From positions 1 to 28,250 of IMG/VR virus record IMGVR_UViG_3300042541_001054: 28,250 nt of DNA. One strand, written 5' to 3'. The notes below the pieces were generated by a model. The model was not told the DNA's origin and did not search any database. It saw only the letters and a program-made list of their open reading frames with translations. Shown here in pieces: positions 6,744 to 13,550 of this stretch. Origin of the DNA: a virus. The first letter of the stretch is position 1, and each line of letters begins with the position of its first letter. A program made the translations under genes and the position numbers.

Positions 6744-6775
6744 TAGGTGGGTGGGGCTTCGGCCCCACCTACCTA
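6744..6775 (+). terminator. 14-bp hairpin with TTCG tetraloop after capsid gene (copy A)
   Basis: TAGGTGGGTGGGGC (6744-6757), loop TTCG (6758-6761) and GCCCCACCTACCTA (6762-6775) form a 14-bp stem with one G-U pair and a very stable UUCG loop. No T-run follows, so it is not a classic intrinsic terminator. It lies in the only sizeable gap between capsid and connector genes. It may cap or stabilise the 3' end of capsid mRNA or lower downstream expression. Confidence 0.7.
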
Positions 6776-6787
6776 CAGCGAGGAACA

Positions 6788-7291
6788 ATGGCTTTAGACA
6801 TTGCAAAGTTCCGCAGTTGGGCCCGCATTCCTCACACGGAGGATGACCCGGCTATTGGCATTGCATGGGCAGCAGCCGTACGCGAACTGGAAGAGCGAAC
6901 CGGGTGGTGCGTGGAGTCGGTCACTAGGACGCAGTGGGTGCCCGCAGCGCCCTTGACGATTTACCGCGGTCTGTACCTCCGTTTGGAGCGCCAAGGCGAT
7001 CTGGCAGGAACTACGGTCACCTACAGCGATAGCGCGACGGTGCCGCTCACCGGCACGTGCTCAAAGATCCAAATCAATGGCCTGATCTACGTCGATATGG
7101 ACATCGACAATCTGACCTACCCAGTGACGCTGACCGTAACAGCAGGTAACGCGGCGCTCAATCCACTGCTAGAGATGGCGTTACTCCAGCGCGTGGCACA
7201 CCATGTGGCAAGCCGTGGCGATGACACCATCGCGCTCGACTCGACCTACTGGGACAGGGTGACATCAATGATGGGCAAAGGAATAGCGTAA
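6788..7291 (+). CDS. Head-tail connector, HK97 gp6-like (copy A)
   Basis: A 167-residue adaptor that binds the portal ring. The N-terminal region matches the family pattern: short helix FRSWARIP, acidic EDDPAIGIAWAAAVRELEERTG (about 19-40), then beta strands, and a C-terminal helix with LLEMALLQRVAHHV. The ATG is preceded by GAGGAA just after the hairpin. It is the first of four connector/completion genes in the standard siphovirus order. Confidence 0.8.
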   Translation: MALDIAKFRSWARIPHTEDDPAIGIAWAAAVRELEERTGWCVESVTRTQWVPAAPLTIYRGLYLRLERQGDLAGTTVTYSDSATVPLTGTCSKIQINGLIYVDMDIDNLTYPVTLTVTAGNAALNPLLEMALLQRVAHHVASRGDDTIALDSTYWDRVTSMMGKGIA

Positions 7292-7636
7292 GTGGCTGGG
7301 CACGTCCCATCCGGAATGCTGAGGCTTTCGATGACGGTACAGAATCCCGTGCGAACCGTCGACAGCGTCGGACAAGCCACTGTGGCATGGTTGAGTGTCG
7401 CTCAGATTGCTTGCCACATTGACTCAGCACGAACGAACGAAGTTGTAGACGATCTCGGCGTCAACACCCGCTCCGACTGGCGCATCCTGGCCGCCTGGCA
7501 TCCTGCCGTGACCACGAACAGCCGATTGCTTTACTTGGACAACGGCACCGAGCGCGTGTTCAACGTCCGCGCTTGCTTTGACCGTGACCAGAAGCGCCGA
7601 CGCTTGGAGATGGAAGCCACGGAGGTAACCGAATGA
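7292..7636 (+). CDS. Head-tail joining/stopper protein, SPP1 gp16-like (copy A)
   Basis: A 114-residue small beta-barrel protein of the head-completion type (Phage_H_T_join). It has AGHVPSGMLRLSMTVQNPV at the start, the VGQATVAWLSVAQIACHI strand pair and the closing FNVRACFDRDQKRRRLEM segment. It plugs the connector after packaging. GTG immediately follows the previous TAA, with AAAGGA upstream. It overlaps the next gene by ATGA. Confidence 0.8.
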   Translation: MAGHVPSGMLRLSMTVQNPVRTVDSVGQATVAWLSVAQIACHIDSARTNEVVDDLGVNTRSDWRILAAWHPAVTTNSRLLYLDNGTERVFNVRACFDRDQKRRRLEMEATEVTE

Positions 7637-8331
7637 CGGCTACCAAGATCACGATGAAGACGCAGTTTGTAGACGGCAATGTCCGCAAGGCGCTTGCACG
7701 TCTTGGGCCCAAGGTTGCAGAGAACGTCATGAAGCGCTCAATGCGCAAAGCATTGCAGCCAGTGCGCACCGCGCTGACTCGGACTTGGTTGTCTGCGAGT
7801 TACCGTGGATACCCATGGAGCCGCCAAGACATTGCCAACGCAACTATGGTCGACGTACGCCGAGCTGGCGGTAAAGCCTCTTCAGGAGTTGCAGGGCGCG
7901 TAGGCGTCATGTACGGCAAAAAGGCGGGCAACTCCAGTGGCCGCCAAAAGATTTGGCACTTGCTTGAAGGTGGATTTCGGCACTACGCCAAGGGATCCAA
8001 GGCGTACGCAAACTTCAGCAAGGACGCCAAGGCAGAGCAAGTGAACTACAAGGCGATCATCGCCGCCAAGCGCCCAGCGGCACTAACTGGGCCACGATCA
8101 GAGCGCGCCGGGAAACTCCGCGCCGTCTTCGCCGCAGCACGCGAGGCAGCGCCTACGTTCGTCGCAGAGCGCTCCGGACGCACTGAACAGCGAAAGACCG
8201 CCACAGCGAAGCAGATCCCCGGGGCGTGGCGTTCTCGGGCCGTGGCGTCGCAAATGATTCCACAGGTGACAAAGAACCTACGCGACTACATCCTCCAAGC
8301 GTGCAAGGAGGCTTTACGTGCCGGTAAGTAG
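7633..8331 (+). CDS. HK97 gp10-like tail/neck protein (copy A)
   Basis: A 232-residue basic protein. Its N-terminus (VRKALARLGPKVAENVMKRSMRKALQ pattern, about 17-42) and the KIWHLLEGGFRHYAKGSK segment (about 115-132) fit the HK97 gp10 family of neck/tail-completion proteins. The C-terminal half is an Ala/Arg/Lys-rich helical extension, longer than the usual 130-150 residues. The ATG overlaps the preceding stop; the 3' end overlaps the next gene by 14 bases. Confidence 0.75.
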   Translation: MTATKITMKTQFVDGNVRKALARLGPKVAENVMKRSMRKALQPVRTALTRTWLSASYRGYPWSRQDIANATMVDVRRAGGKASSGVAGRVGVMYGKKAGNSSGRQKIWHLLEGGFRHYAKGSKAYANFSKDAKAEQVNYKAIIAAKRPAALTGPRSERAGKLRAVFAAAREAAPTFVAERSGRTEQRKTATAKQIPGAWRSRAVASQMIPQVTKNLRDYILQACKEALRAGK

Positions 8332-8728
8332 ATCGCTCGAAAACATCACGAAAGCGCTGTACTCGTATTTGACTGGAGAGCTGACAAGAGCGGAACTCTC
8401 GCCGCGCTGGCGTCGCCAGGGTGATCCGCTCCCTTACGTTGTTTACGAGTTTACCTCGGCCGCGTGGGTACAGACCACGAGCGAAGTCACCAACATGGTG
8501 ACCTTGTCGGTGAACTTCTCTTGCGTCGGTGCAACCGTAGCCGACTCCCTTGAGGTAGCGGATGAGATCACCGCAGCCTTTTACCAAACGGTTCTGGAAA
8601 ACAGGATCACGTTTCAGATGGTTGATATCAACATGAGAACCTTGGACGCTGTACCTGATGACGGTACCGGCGATGCCGAACGAATTATCGTAGTTACCAC
8701 AACATTCCTTACCCACGACGAAAGTTAA
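8318..8728 (+). CDS. Tail terminator/completion protein, DUF3168-like (copy A)
   Basis: A 136-residue protein. The N-terminal helix ENITKALYSYL, then PLPYVVYEF, a strand region VTLSVNFSCVG and SLEVADEITAAFYQTVL fit the tail-terminator family, which caps the tail tube and joins it to the neck. GTG at 8318 with a perfect AAGGAGG at 8305-8311 fixes the start inside the previous gene. Confidence 0.75.
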   Translation: MPVSRSLENITKALYSYLTGELTRAELSPRWRRQGDPLPYVVYEFTSAAWVQTTSEVTNMVTLSVNFSCVGATVADSLEVADEITAAFYQTVLENRITFQMVDINMRTLDAVPDDGTGDAERIIVVTTTFLTHDES

Positions 8729-8731
8729 ACG

Positions 8732-9109
8732 ATGCCAACGACATACACAGCGGGCTACGGCGGGACACTCACGATTAACTCGGTAACTATTCCGGTACAG
8801 AACGTGACGATTGACCTATCGCGCCAAGAGATTGACATCACCACCACGCTTGACCTCACCACGCTGGCAATGGCTGGCCGTGTTACGCGCAAAATCACTT
8901 GCACGGCAATGGCAACAATCGCCGCGGAAACGGCGCTCACGCTGCTAATCAATACCGCAACGGACACCAAGACCGTGGTGGGATGGACAGATGGCAACTC
9001 GGGCACGTCGTACAGCATCACGTGCATGTTGAACAGTGCCAGCCGTTCGTACGACGGGCAGGGCGCGGCGACTATCAACTTCAGTTTCTCGGAAGCGAAG
9101 CCAGCCTAA
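8732..9109 (+). CDS. Major tail (tube) protein (copy A)
   Basis: A 125-residue, almost all-beta protein: Thr/Ile-rich strands such as GGTLTINSVTIPVQNVTIDL, a central VTRKITCTAMATI strand and a closing GAATINFSFSEAKPA. Size, fold and position between tail terminator and tape measure mark it as the tube subunit, at the small end of the family. Its stop overlaps the next start (TAATG). Confidence 0.75.
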   Translation: MPTTYTAGYGGTLTINSVTIPVQNVTIDLSRQEIDITTTLDLTTLAMAGRVTRKITCTAMATIAAETALTLLINTATDTKTVVGWTDGNSGTSYSITCMLNSASRSYDGQGAATINFSFSEAKPA

Positions 9110-9381
9110 TGCCAATTGGAACCGAATATCTAGGCGACGGCTGGCGCGATGCCGACATCGAAGGACTGCCTCCACTCCAGGTGCGCCGGCCAGTGATGCG
9201 CGACATTGCCGGCGGCGGCCAGTACTGGTGGATTGCTTGCGTGCGTTGCGCCGACGGTACGCCGTTGCTTGCTGAAGGCGTAGCCGCTGCCGATCTACGC
9301 GTGGAAGTCGGTAACGCCATCATCGCGGAGGTAATGAAAGAGCGCCCTATTCAAGCGCCGAAAGGCGCATCTGGAGGATGA
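9109..9381 (+). CDS. Putative tail assembly chaperone, first gene (copy A)
   Basis: A 90-residue protein between tail tube and tape measure, the place of lambda gpG-type chaperones. Visible: an acidic N-terminus (GTEYLGDGWRDADIEGLPPL), a YWWIACVRCADG strand and a C-terminal helix. No domain match is certain. The next ORF lies in the -1 frame and overlaps its stop (ATGA), as expected of a G/T pair, but I found no canonical slippery heptamer. The long upstream in-frame extension to 8899 lies inside the tube gene and is rejected. Confidence 0.6.
   Translation: MPIGTEYLGDGWRDADIEGLPPLQVRRPVMRDIAGGGQYWWIACVRCADGTPLLAEGVAAADLRVEVGNAIIAEVMKERPIQAPKGASGG
9355..9368 (+). promoter_or_regulatory. GNRA-loop hairpin before the 48-aa ORF (copy A)
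   Basis: GCGCC-GAAA-GGCGC is a perfect 5-bp stem with a GAAA tetraloop, ending nine bases before the ATG at 9378. GGAGG lies between hairpin and start. It may tune translational coupling or pause ribosomes for frameshifting. Confidence 0.45.
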
Positions 9382-9524
9382 CTCCAGCAGCCCGAATGGA
9401 TATGCCAGTCGGGCTGATGAGTGAGGCGACGCCGGAAGAACGGATTGAAAGTCTGCTTATAACGATTGCTTGCGCGCTCACAAGCGCACCACCTCACAGG
9501 ATTGCACCATGGCTAATGACTTAA
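9378..9524 (+). CDS. Small ORF (48 aa), possible second tail-chaperone segment (copy A)
   Basis: MTPAARMDMPVGLMSEATP begins a 48-residue ORF overlapping the previous stop (ATGA), with GGAGG upstream and its end 16 bases inside the tape-measure gene. It fits the chain of overlaps exactly and bridges an otherwise empty 127 bases. Content: PEERIESLL helix and a hydrophobic LLITIACAL stretch. It is in the -1 frame relative to the upstream gene, like lambda T relative to G. Function is not established. Confidence 0.5.
   Translation: MTPAARMDMPVGLMSEATPEERIESLLITIACALTSAPPHRIAPWLMT
9388..9416 (+). promoter_or_regulatory. Inverted repeat just after the 48-aa ORF start (copy A)
   Basis: CAGCCCGA (9388-9395) and TCGGGCTG (9409-9416) give an 8-bp stem with a 13-base loop, starting ten bases after the ATG. 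Together with the GNRA hairpin it brackets the start site. Confidence 0.45.
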
Positions 9525-10135
9525 AGGCATCGGTAAGCATCACAGCGGATACGAGCGGACTGATCTCCGGCGTGAATGGTGCCATGGAAAAGATCAACCG
9601 CATCAGCGCCAGTAGCACTGCCATGGCTGGCATGATGGGCGCACAGAAGGTGCTGCAACTTGCTCAGCAAATGTACACGGCTATTTCGGATCGCTCTGAG
9701 CATCTATCGAAACTTGCGCACACGTTCTCGCCTGAAGCGATGACGAGCGCCGCCAATCTTTCACAGGCTCAATTGCGATCGGATATGGCGGTCGGTCAAG
9801 CCATGGGCCCGGCACAGGCGGGCATTGACCGAGCCAAGCAGGACGCCATAGCCGAAGAGACTGCCAGCACTCTTCAGAACGCAAAGCAAATCGGCGAAGG
9901 GATGATCGTCCTCAACGCCATTTGGAACCAAACGAAACTTATCGCCACGGAAAGCGCCGACGCCACACTTATGGCGCTCGGTTCATTGAATCAGATGCCG
10001 GAGATGGCGGCAGCCGCTGTTGCAAACCCAGTCGAAACTGCGACCGGATCAATACTCGGCGTAAGCGCTGGGCCGCTCCTGCAAGCCATTGGCAGCACAC
10101 TTGAAGCCATGTTCGCAAAGGTAAAGGGAGACTAA
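9509..10135 (+). CDS. Tape-measure-like protein, very short (copy A)
   Basis: A 208-residue, almost wholly helical, Ala/Met-rich protein. The N-terminus (ASVSITADTSGLISGVNGAM) is the usual tape-measure opening, followed by MEKINRISASSTAMAGMMGA and long heptad-like helices. Position after tube and chaperone-like genes agrees. Most tape measures exceed 600 residues. At about 1.5 angstrom per residue this one implies a tail near 30 nm. I choose ATG 9509; the upstream extension to 9470 has no ribosome-binding site. Confidence 0.65.
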   Translation: MANDLKASVSITADTSGLISGVNGAMEKINRISASSTAMAGMMGAQKVLQLAQQMYTAISDRSEHLSKLAHTFSPEAMTSAANLSQAQLRSDMAVGQAMGPAQAGIDRAKQDAIAEETASTLQNAKQIGEGMIVLNAIWNQTKLIATESADATLMALGSLNQMPEMAAAAVANPVETATGSILGVSAGPLLQAIGSTLEAMFAKVKGD

Positions 10136-11148
10136 TGGGAGCGCTCAAGATCGTTAAACACGCCAGTGGCCCACAGTACAAGGTGCAAAGCCCCGGGCAA
10201 CCGTTCACCATGACGGAGCATTACGTTGTTTCGTGGGTACCAACGAGCCCGGAAGACGTTCAATCTTGCCCGGAAGATATTGCGATCATCGTCGCTGCAT
10301 CAGAAACTGGCGCGGGCGGCTTGAAGATCCCGAAGGTACAAGAGCGGTACGTCGGTTGCGACGCCAACGCATCGTTCCTCGTCTGCGAATCGGTCGATTG
10401 GCGCGTTATGCCAGGTGCGCTGAAGACTTGGATGGTTACCGCGAACTGGTCAAGCCTGATGGAGTTTGTGTACAACGCCACACTCCCCGAGCCATGGACG
10501 CGCATTACGCGCACCAGTTCTATGAGGCAGATGCCCATATGGCGAATCGATGCCGCGATACCTACTGGGGCTTACACATACCCGCCAACAACTGCTGCGG
10601 GCGACATCGGCGGAACAAAGGTAGATATTGGTGGACAGCCTGCAAATCGGTTTGTACAGCAGATGCAAATCATTTGCGAGTTCTACTACGACCGTACGTT
10701 CACGCTTGGGCCCGATGACGAGATTGCCGCAGAGCCTGGCCCATTCTTCAGCGGCTGGCTCGGCACGCGCAATTCGGAAGAGTTCCTCGGCTATGACCCG
10801 GGGCAGATCCTTTGCAACGGCATCAGCATCTCGCCAGTGAACGATCAGATTTACATTATGCAGTTCAAGTTCTTGTTTGATTGGCTGTCGTTCTTTGAGC
10901 AGCGCCCAGCACCAAACACTGGTGGCGCGTCATTCCTTGCCGCGGCGGCTACCAATTTTCTTGGAGTTCCATACAGACAGTCCAGCTTGGTTTCGTGGTA
11001 CCAACCGTACCCGGATCTTGAGGATCTGAAACTCATGTTCCCGGCGGCTGTGTACGACGCGTTCCTGACCGCATTGCCAGCCGTCAACACGTGCGCCACA
11101 CCGGGACGCAGTCTCGCCGATCGTCAATTCGATTTCCCTGCTTCATGA
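10135..11148 (+). CDS. Putative distal-tail/baseplate structural protein (copy A)
   Basis: A 337-residue protein, not recognised at family level. It is rich in Trp, Tyr and Pro, with mixed strands, an MPIWRIDAAIP segment (about 131-141), a DIGGTKVDIGG turn (about 156-166) and a helix-poor C-terminus. It directly follows the tape measure (TAATG overlap, GGGAG upstream), where distal-tail or hub proteins normally sit, so a tail-tip role is inferred from position only. Confidence 0.6.
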   Translation: MGALKIVKHASGPQYKVQSPGQPFTMTEHYVVSWVPTSPEDVQSCPEDIAIIVAASETGAGGLKIPKVQERYVGCDANASFLVCESVDWRVMPGALKTWMVTANWSSLMEFVYNATLPEPWTRITRTSSMRQMPIWRIDAAIPTGAYTYPPTTAAGDIGGTKVDIGGQPANRFVQQMQIICEFYYDRTFTLGPDDEIAAEPGPFFSGWLGTRNSEEFLGYDPGQILCNGISISPVNDQIYIMQFKFLFDWLSFFEQRPAPNTGGASFLAAAATNFLGVPYRQSSLVSWYQPYPDLEDLKLMFPAAVYDAFLTALPAVNTCATPGRSLADRQFDFPAS

Positions 11149-11663
11149 GTAACCAGCGTCCAATCTTCAACAACGGTCTGTACGGGAAAGCCAACCGTAC
11201 GGTTATGAACGCATTCATGGACTCAGCGGACACGATCGCCGCAAATCAGGGCGCTATTGAGTGGGCGTACCGCGCATCGATGCCAGAGCCGTTTGCCACG
11301 CGCACGTTCCTTGCACGTATCCAAACTGCGACGGTCATTACTGCAAATTGCAGATGGTCTTACGCGGGCACCGAGGCCGTGCTACTGTCCGCTTCGCCTT
11401 GGCATGAGATTGTGACAGGCAGTAATTACGATTTTGCGGGCGCACTCAACCTACGCGAGTTGTTTAACACGAGCGGCACGGACATTGACGGTATGGACAT
11501 TTCAAGCCCGGCGTCTACTGTCGGACCAGTTGGATCGGCTTACGTGAGCGGAGCATGGGGCACCACTGGCCTCGAAGCGCTTGTAGTCATGACAATGAGT
11601 TACACGAAAACGGGCGCAGTGTCGTATTACTTCGATCGACCTAATCCAATCAGGTGCACCTAA
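11145..11663 (+). CDS. Putative minor tail protein (copy A)
   Basis: A 172-residue protein beginning MSNQRPIFNNGLYGKANRTV at the ATGA overlap. An N-terminal helical part (about 15-45) is followed by beta-rich, Thr/Ser/Gly-rich sequence ending SYYFDRPNPIRCT. No family recognised. Context (tail-tip cluster) suggests a minor tail or baseplate component. The apparent N-terminal extension from 11091 lies within the previous gene. Confidence 0.6.
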   Translation: MSNQRPIFNNGLYGKANRTVMNAFMDSADTIAANQGAIEWAYRASMPEPFATRTFLARIQTATVITANCRWSYAGTEAVLLSASPWHEIVTGSNYDFAGALNLRELFNTSGTDIDGMDISSPASTVGPVGSAYVSGAWGTTGLEALVVMTMSYTKTGAVSYYFDRPNPIRCT

Positions 11664-12010
11664 TGGCCAACCTCACGCTCGTTACTCCAATTCCGCCACA
11701 AGTCATCTGCAAGGGTGAAGTATTCGCAATCTCGATGCACGTCCACGATGACGGCTCAAACTTCAACTGGACGAACTTCACGCCCGTCGGCAAGATCACC
11801 GTCGGCACGATCACCATTGCAGCTAGCACCGCGACGGTCATTAACGCTGGCGGCGGAACGGCCACCGTGTCCTGGACTGTGGCGCAGACGCTGACCGTAG
11901 ACGCCAATTCGTGGGGCACCATCGTCCTTTACGCAGACCCGACATCCGGCAGCGAAAATCGGCACATCGCGACCATCTTCGCACGCATAACAGCAGAAAG
12001 CATTCCGTAA
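11663..12010 (+). CDS. Small beta-rich tail protein (copy A)
   Basis: A 115-residue protein starting MANLTLVTPIPPQVICKGEV at a TAATG overlap. It reads as one Ig-like or BppU-N-like beta sandwich: strands with FAISMHVHDDG, a FNWTNFTPVGKITVG turn and WGTIVLYADP. Lying just before the adhesin, it may anchor that protein to the tail tip; this is inference. Confidence 0.55.
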   Translation: MANLTLVTPIPPQVICKGEVFAISMHVHDDGSNFNWTNFTPVGKITVGTITIAASTATVINAGGGTATVSWTVAQTLTVDANSWGTIVLYADPTSGSENRHIATIFARITAESIP

Positions 12011-12811
12011 ATGTACACCTCAATGATGCGACGCGCCCTTTTCGGAACGGGTAGCGCAGGCAGCGTTACTGCTGACCTATTAGTAGTCGCTGGCGGCGGC
12101 GGTGGTGGTGAAACGGGCGGAGGCGGTGGTGGCGCCGGAGGAGCAAGAACATTTACGCAAGTTATATCGGCTGGTTCTTACACCGTCACTATCGGCGCGG
12201 GAGGAGCGGCTAGCGCTAGTGGTTCAAATAGTGTGTTTGATAGCACTACGTCTACTGGCGGTGGCCGCGGTGGGTTTGCTGGCAATGAGAACGCCGCAAA
12301 CGGCGGAAGCGGTGGCGGCGCACGCGGTACTGGAACGGCTGGAACTGGCATTTCTGGACAAGGCAACGCAGGCGGAACGGCTATCAATGCAAACGCTTTT
12401 CCCAATGGCGGCGGTGGTGGCGCTGGAGCAGTCGGTTCGAACGCTCCATCAAATACTGTGGGTGGCGCTGGCGGCGCTGGCTTGCTGTCTTTCATCAGTG
12501 GATCAGCAACGTATTACGGCGGCGGCGGTGGTGGTGGGTGCTACGGAGGAAACGGAACCGGAGGTGCTGGTGGTAATGGTGGCGGAGGAACTGGTGGCAA
12601 TTTCGCTACTTCATCTACTAGCGGTACAGCAAACACAGGCGGCGGCGGTGGCGGCAGGGGCGGAAACAATGTCGGAACATCACTGGGAGGATCTGGAATT
12701 GTCATTGTGTCGTATCCAGGCTCATCAAGAGGAACGGGCGGAACAATCACGACTTCGGGCGGCAACACCATCCATACATTCACGGCTAGTGGAACGTTGG
12801 TGATCTCATGA
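12011..12811 (+). CDS. Glycine-rich tail adhesin (receptor-binding candidate), copy A
   Basis: A 266-residue protein dominated by poly-Gly blocks separated by short hydrophobic strands, from about residue 30 to 230. It opens with DLLVVAGGGGGG, has SYTVTIGAGG and closes with GIVIVSYPGSSRGTGGTI and IHTFTASGTLVIS. This is the Gly-rich adhesin pattern of phage tail tips (compare the polyglycine-II sandwich of phage S16 gp38), where the variable loops contact the host receptor. ATG follows the previous TAA directly. The GGC/GGT repeats make it prone to slippage and recombination. Confidence 0.75.
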   Translation: MYTSMMRRALFGTGSAGSVTADLLVVAGGGGGGETGGGGGGAGGARTFTQVISAGSYTVTIGAGGAASASGSNSVFDSTTSTGGGRGGFAGNENAANGGSGGGARGTGTAGTGISGQGNAGGTAINANAFPNGGGGGAGAVGSNAPSNTVGGAGGAGLLSFISGSATYYGGGGGGGCYGGNGTGGAGGNGGGGTGGNFATSSTSGTANTGGGGGGRGGNNVGTSLGGSGIVIVSYPGSSRGTGGTITTSGGNTIHTFTASGTLVIS

Positions 12812-13017
12812 AATACGCAGCACAAATCATCGAAGATATGGTTGCTCAAGTTGTCGTTACGCCCACTCTTTCATGGGTGCGCGACAACCTCGGCGGCGAG
12901 TGGGTGGAATGCAAGACTGACGGCAGTATCCGCGGGTGCTATCCGGGCCCGGGCTACACGTATGACCGCGTGAACGACCTGTTCGTACCACCACCAGCAC
13001 CGCCCGAAGAGCCATGA
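12808..13017 (+). CDS. Small hypothetical protein (69 aa), tail-associated
   Basis: ATGA overlap with the adhesin. The pattern WVRDNLGGEWVECKTDG, then YPGPGYTYDRVNDLFVPPPA, resembles small aquatic-phage proteins with a GG-W and GYTYD signature that often lie near tail-fibre genes. Function is unknown; it may be an adhesin chaperone or tip component. Pro-rich C-terminus. Confidence 0.6.
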   Translation: MKYAAQIIEDMVAQVVVTPTLSWVRDNLGGEWVECKTDGSIRGCYPGPGYTYDRVNDLFVPPPAPPEEP

Positions 13018-13316
13018 TTCACCTTGCACTGTTCATCATCTTGGTGCTCACCAGCGGCTGTGCATCGAGCACGGCGGCGATCTCACAGAGTGCCAACACT
13101 TCGCGAGAGGCGGCGACGTCGGCACGCTCCCACCTGGCGAAAGCCAACGCGGAGCTCGAGCGCATCGAGGCGCTTGCCGCGGAGATCTCGGCACGGATCC
13201 CGTACGTCTCTGATGATCAAAGTCCGATCCATTCAACGCTCCAGTATGTGTCGATCGCAGTGGTGGCCGCTGTGATCGGAGCACTGATCTACACCTACAT
13301 ACCTCGAGGCCGCTGA
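13014..13316 (+). CDS. Candidate unimolecular spanin
   Basis: A 100-residue protein. A short N-terminal hydrophobic signal ends in a lipobox-like LTSGC (C16). A helical, Ala/Glu-rich coiled coil runs from about 25 to 62, followed by a C-terminal transmembrane segment (about 77-93, VSIAVVAAVIGALIYTYI) and a basic tail. Lipid anchor at one end and inner-membrane anchor at the other is the u-spanin layout (phage T1 gp11), used to disrupt the outer membrane in the last step of lysis. The -3 lipobox residue (T13) is not ideal. If correct, the host is diderm. Confidence 0.6.
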   Translation: MIHLALFIILVLTSGCASSTAAISQSANTSREAATSARSHLAKANAELERIEALAAEISARIPYVSDDQSPIHSTLQYVSIAVVAAVIGALIYTYIPRGR

Positions 13317-13456
13317 TGCTTACGACAGCCCAATATACGACATGGCTCTTAGGACTTGTAATTCTCACCTTCGCCGCCGGGTGCAGCGTTGGCTCAACCT
13401 TCCGCCGCACCCGCATTTCAACAAAGGCATCAAATGCTCAACCTCGCAAGCGCTGA
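13316..13456 (+). CDS. Small membrane protein (46 aa), possible lysis gene
   Basis: Starts in a TGATG overlap with the spanin candidate. One hydrophobic segment (about 9-22, TWLLGLVILTFAAG) is followed by C23 and a strongly basic tail (FRRTRISTK ... QPRKR). AAGC could be a second lipobox, which would make this an Rz1-like lipoprotein; otherwise it is a one-pass holin-like protein. The tight overlaps on both sides support it as a real gene despite its size. Confidence 0.5.
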   Translation: MLTTAQYTTWLLGLVILTFAAGCSVGSTFRRTRISTKASNAQPRKR

Positions 13457-13550
13457 ATCGTTTTTAGGATCAATTTTCTTCGCCACCACTTTGGGCTTAA
13501 TTGGTGCCTTGGCAGGATATTTTTGGTGCCGCAGTAAGGGCAGCAAATGA
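13434..13550 (+). CDS. Very small membrane protein (38 aa), holin-like
   Basis: MLNLASAESFLGSIFFATTL opens a 38-residue protein with one transmembrane segment (about 9-30), an aromatic border (YFW) and a basic tail (CRSKGSK). It overlaps the previous gene by 23 bases and the next by ATGA. Size and topology fit a class III-like or pinholin-type holin; no sequence family is recognised. Confidence 0.45.
   Translation: MLNLASAESFLGSIFFATTLGLIGALAGYFWCRSKGSK

Larger units (their letters stand above)
3981..12224 (+). repeat. 8244-bp block repeated exactly at 20007-28250 (direct, offset 16026)
   Basis: Every gene from the portal's codon 67 to the adhesin is the same in both copies, and I found no base difference where I compared the two. 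The match runs to the window edge, so the true repeat is probably longer. The left boundary is the last synonymous difference in the portal gene (3980 versus 20006). Confidence 0.9.

Noticed and set aside
9355-9381. Programmed -1 frameshift at the GCGCCGAAAGGCGC region
   Set aside because: In the zero frame the codons are CCG AAA GGC, which do not form an X XXY YYZ slippery heptamer. Coupled re-initiation at ATGA is simpler, though frameshifting is not excluded.
12102-12803. 233-codon + strand frame overlapping the adhesin
   Set aside because: It is the shifted reading of GGC/GGT repeats, giving Ala/Val/Glu-rich low-complexity sequence. The in-frame gene has the known adhesin pattern and proper overlaps.
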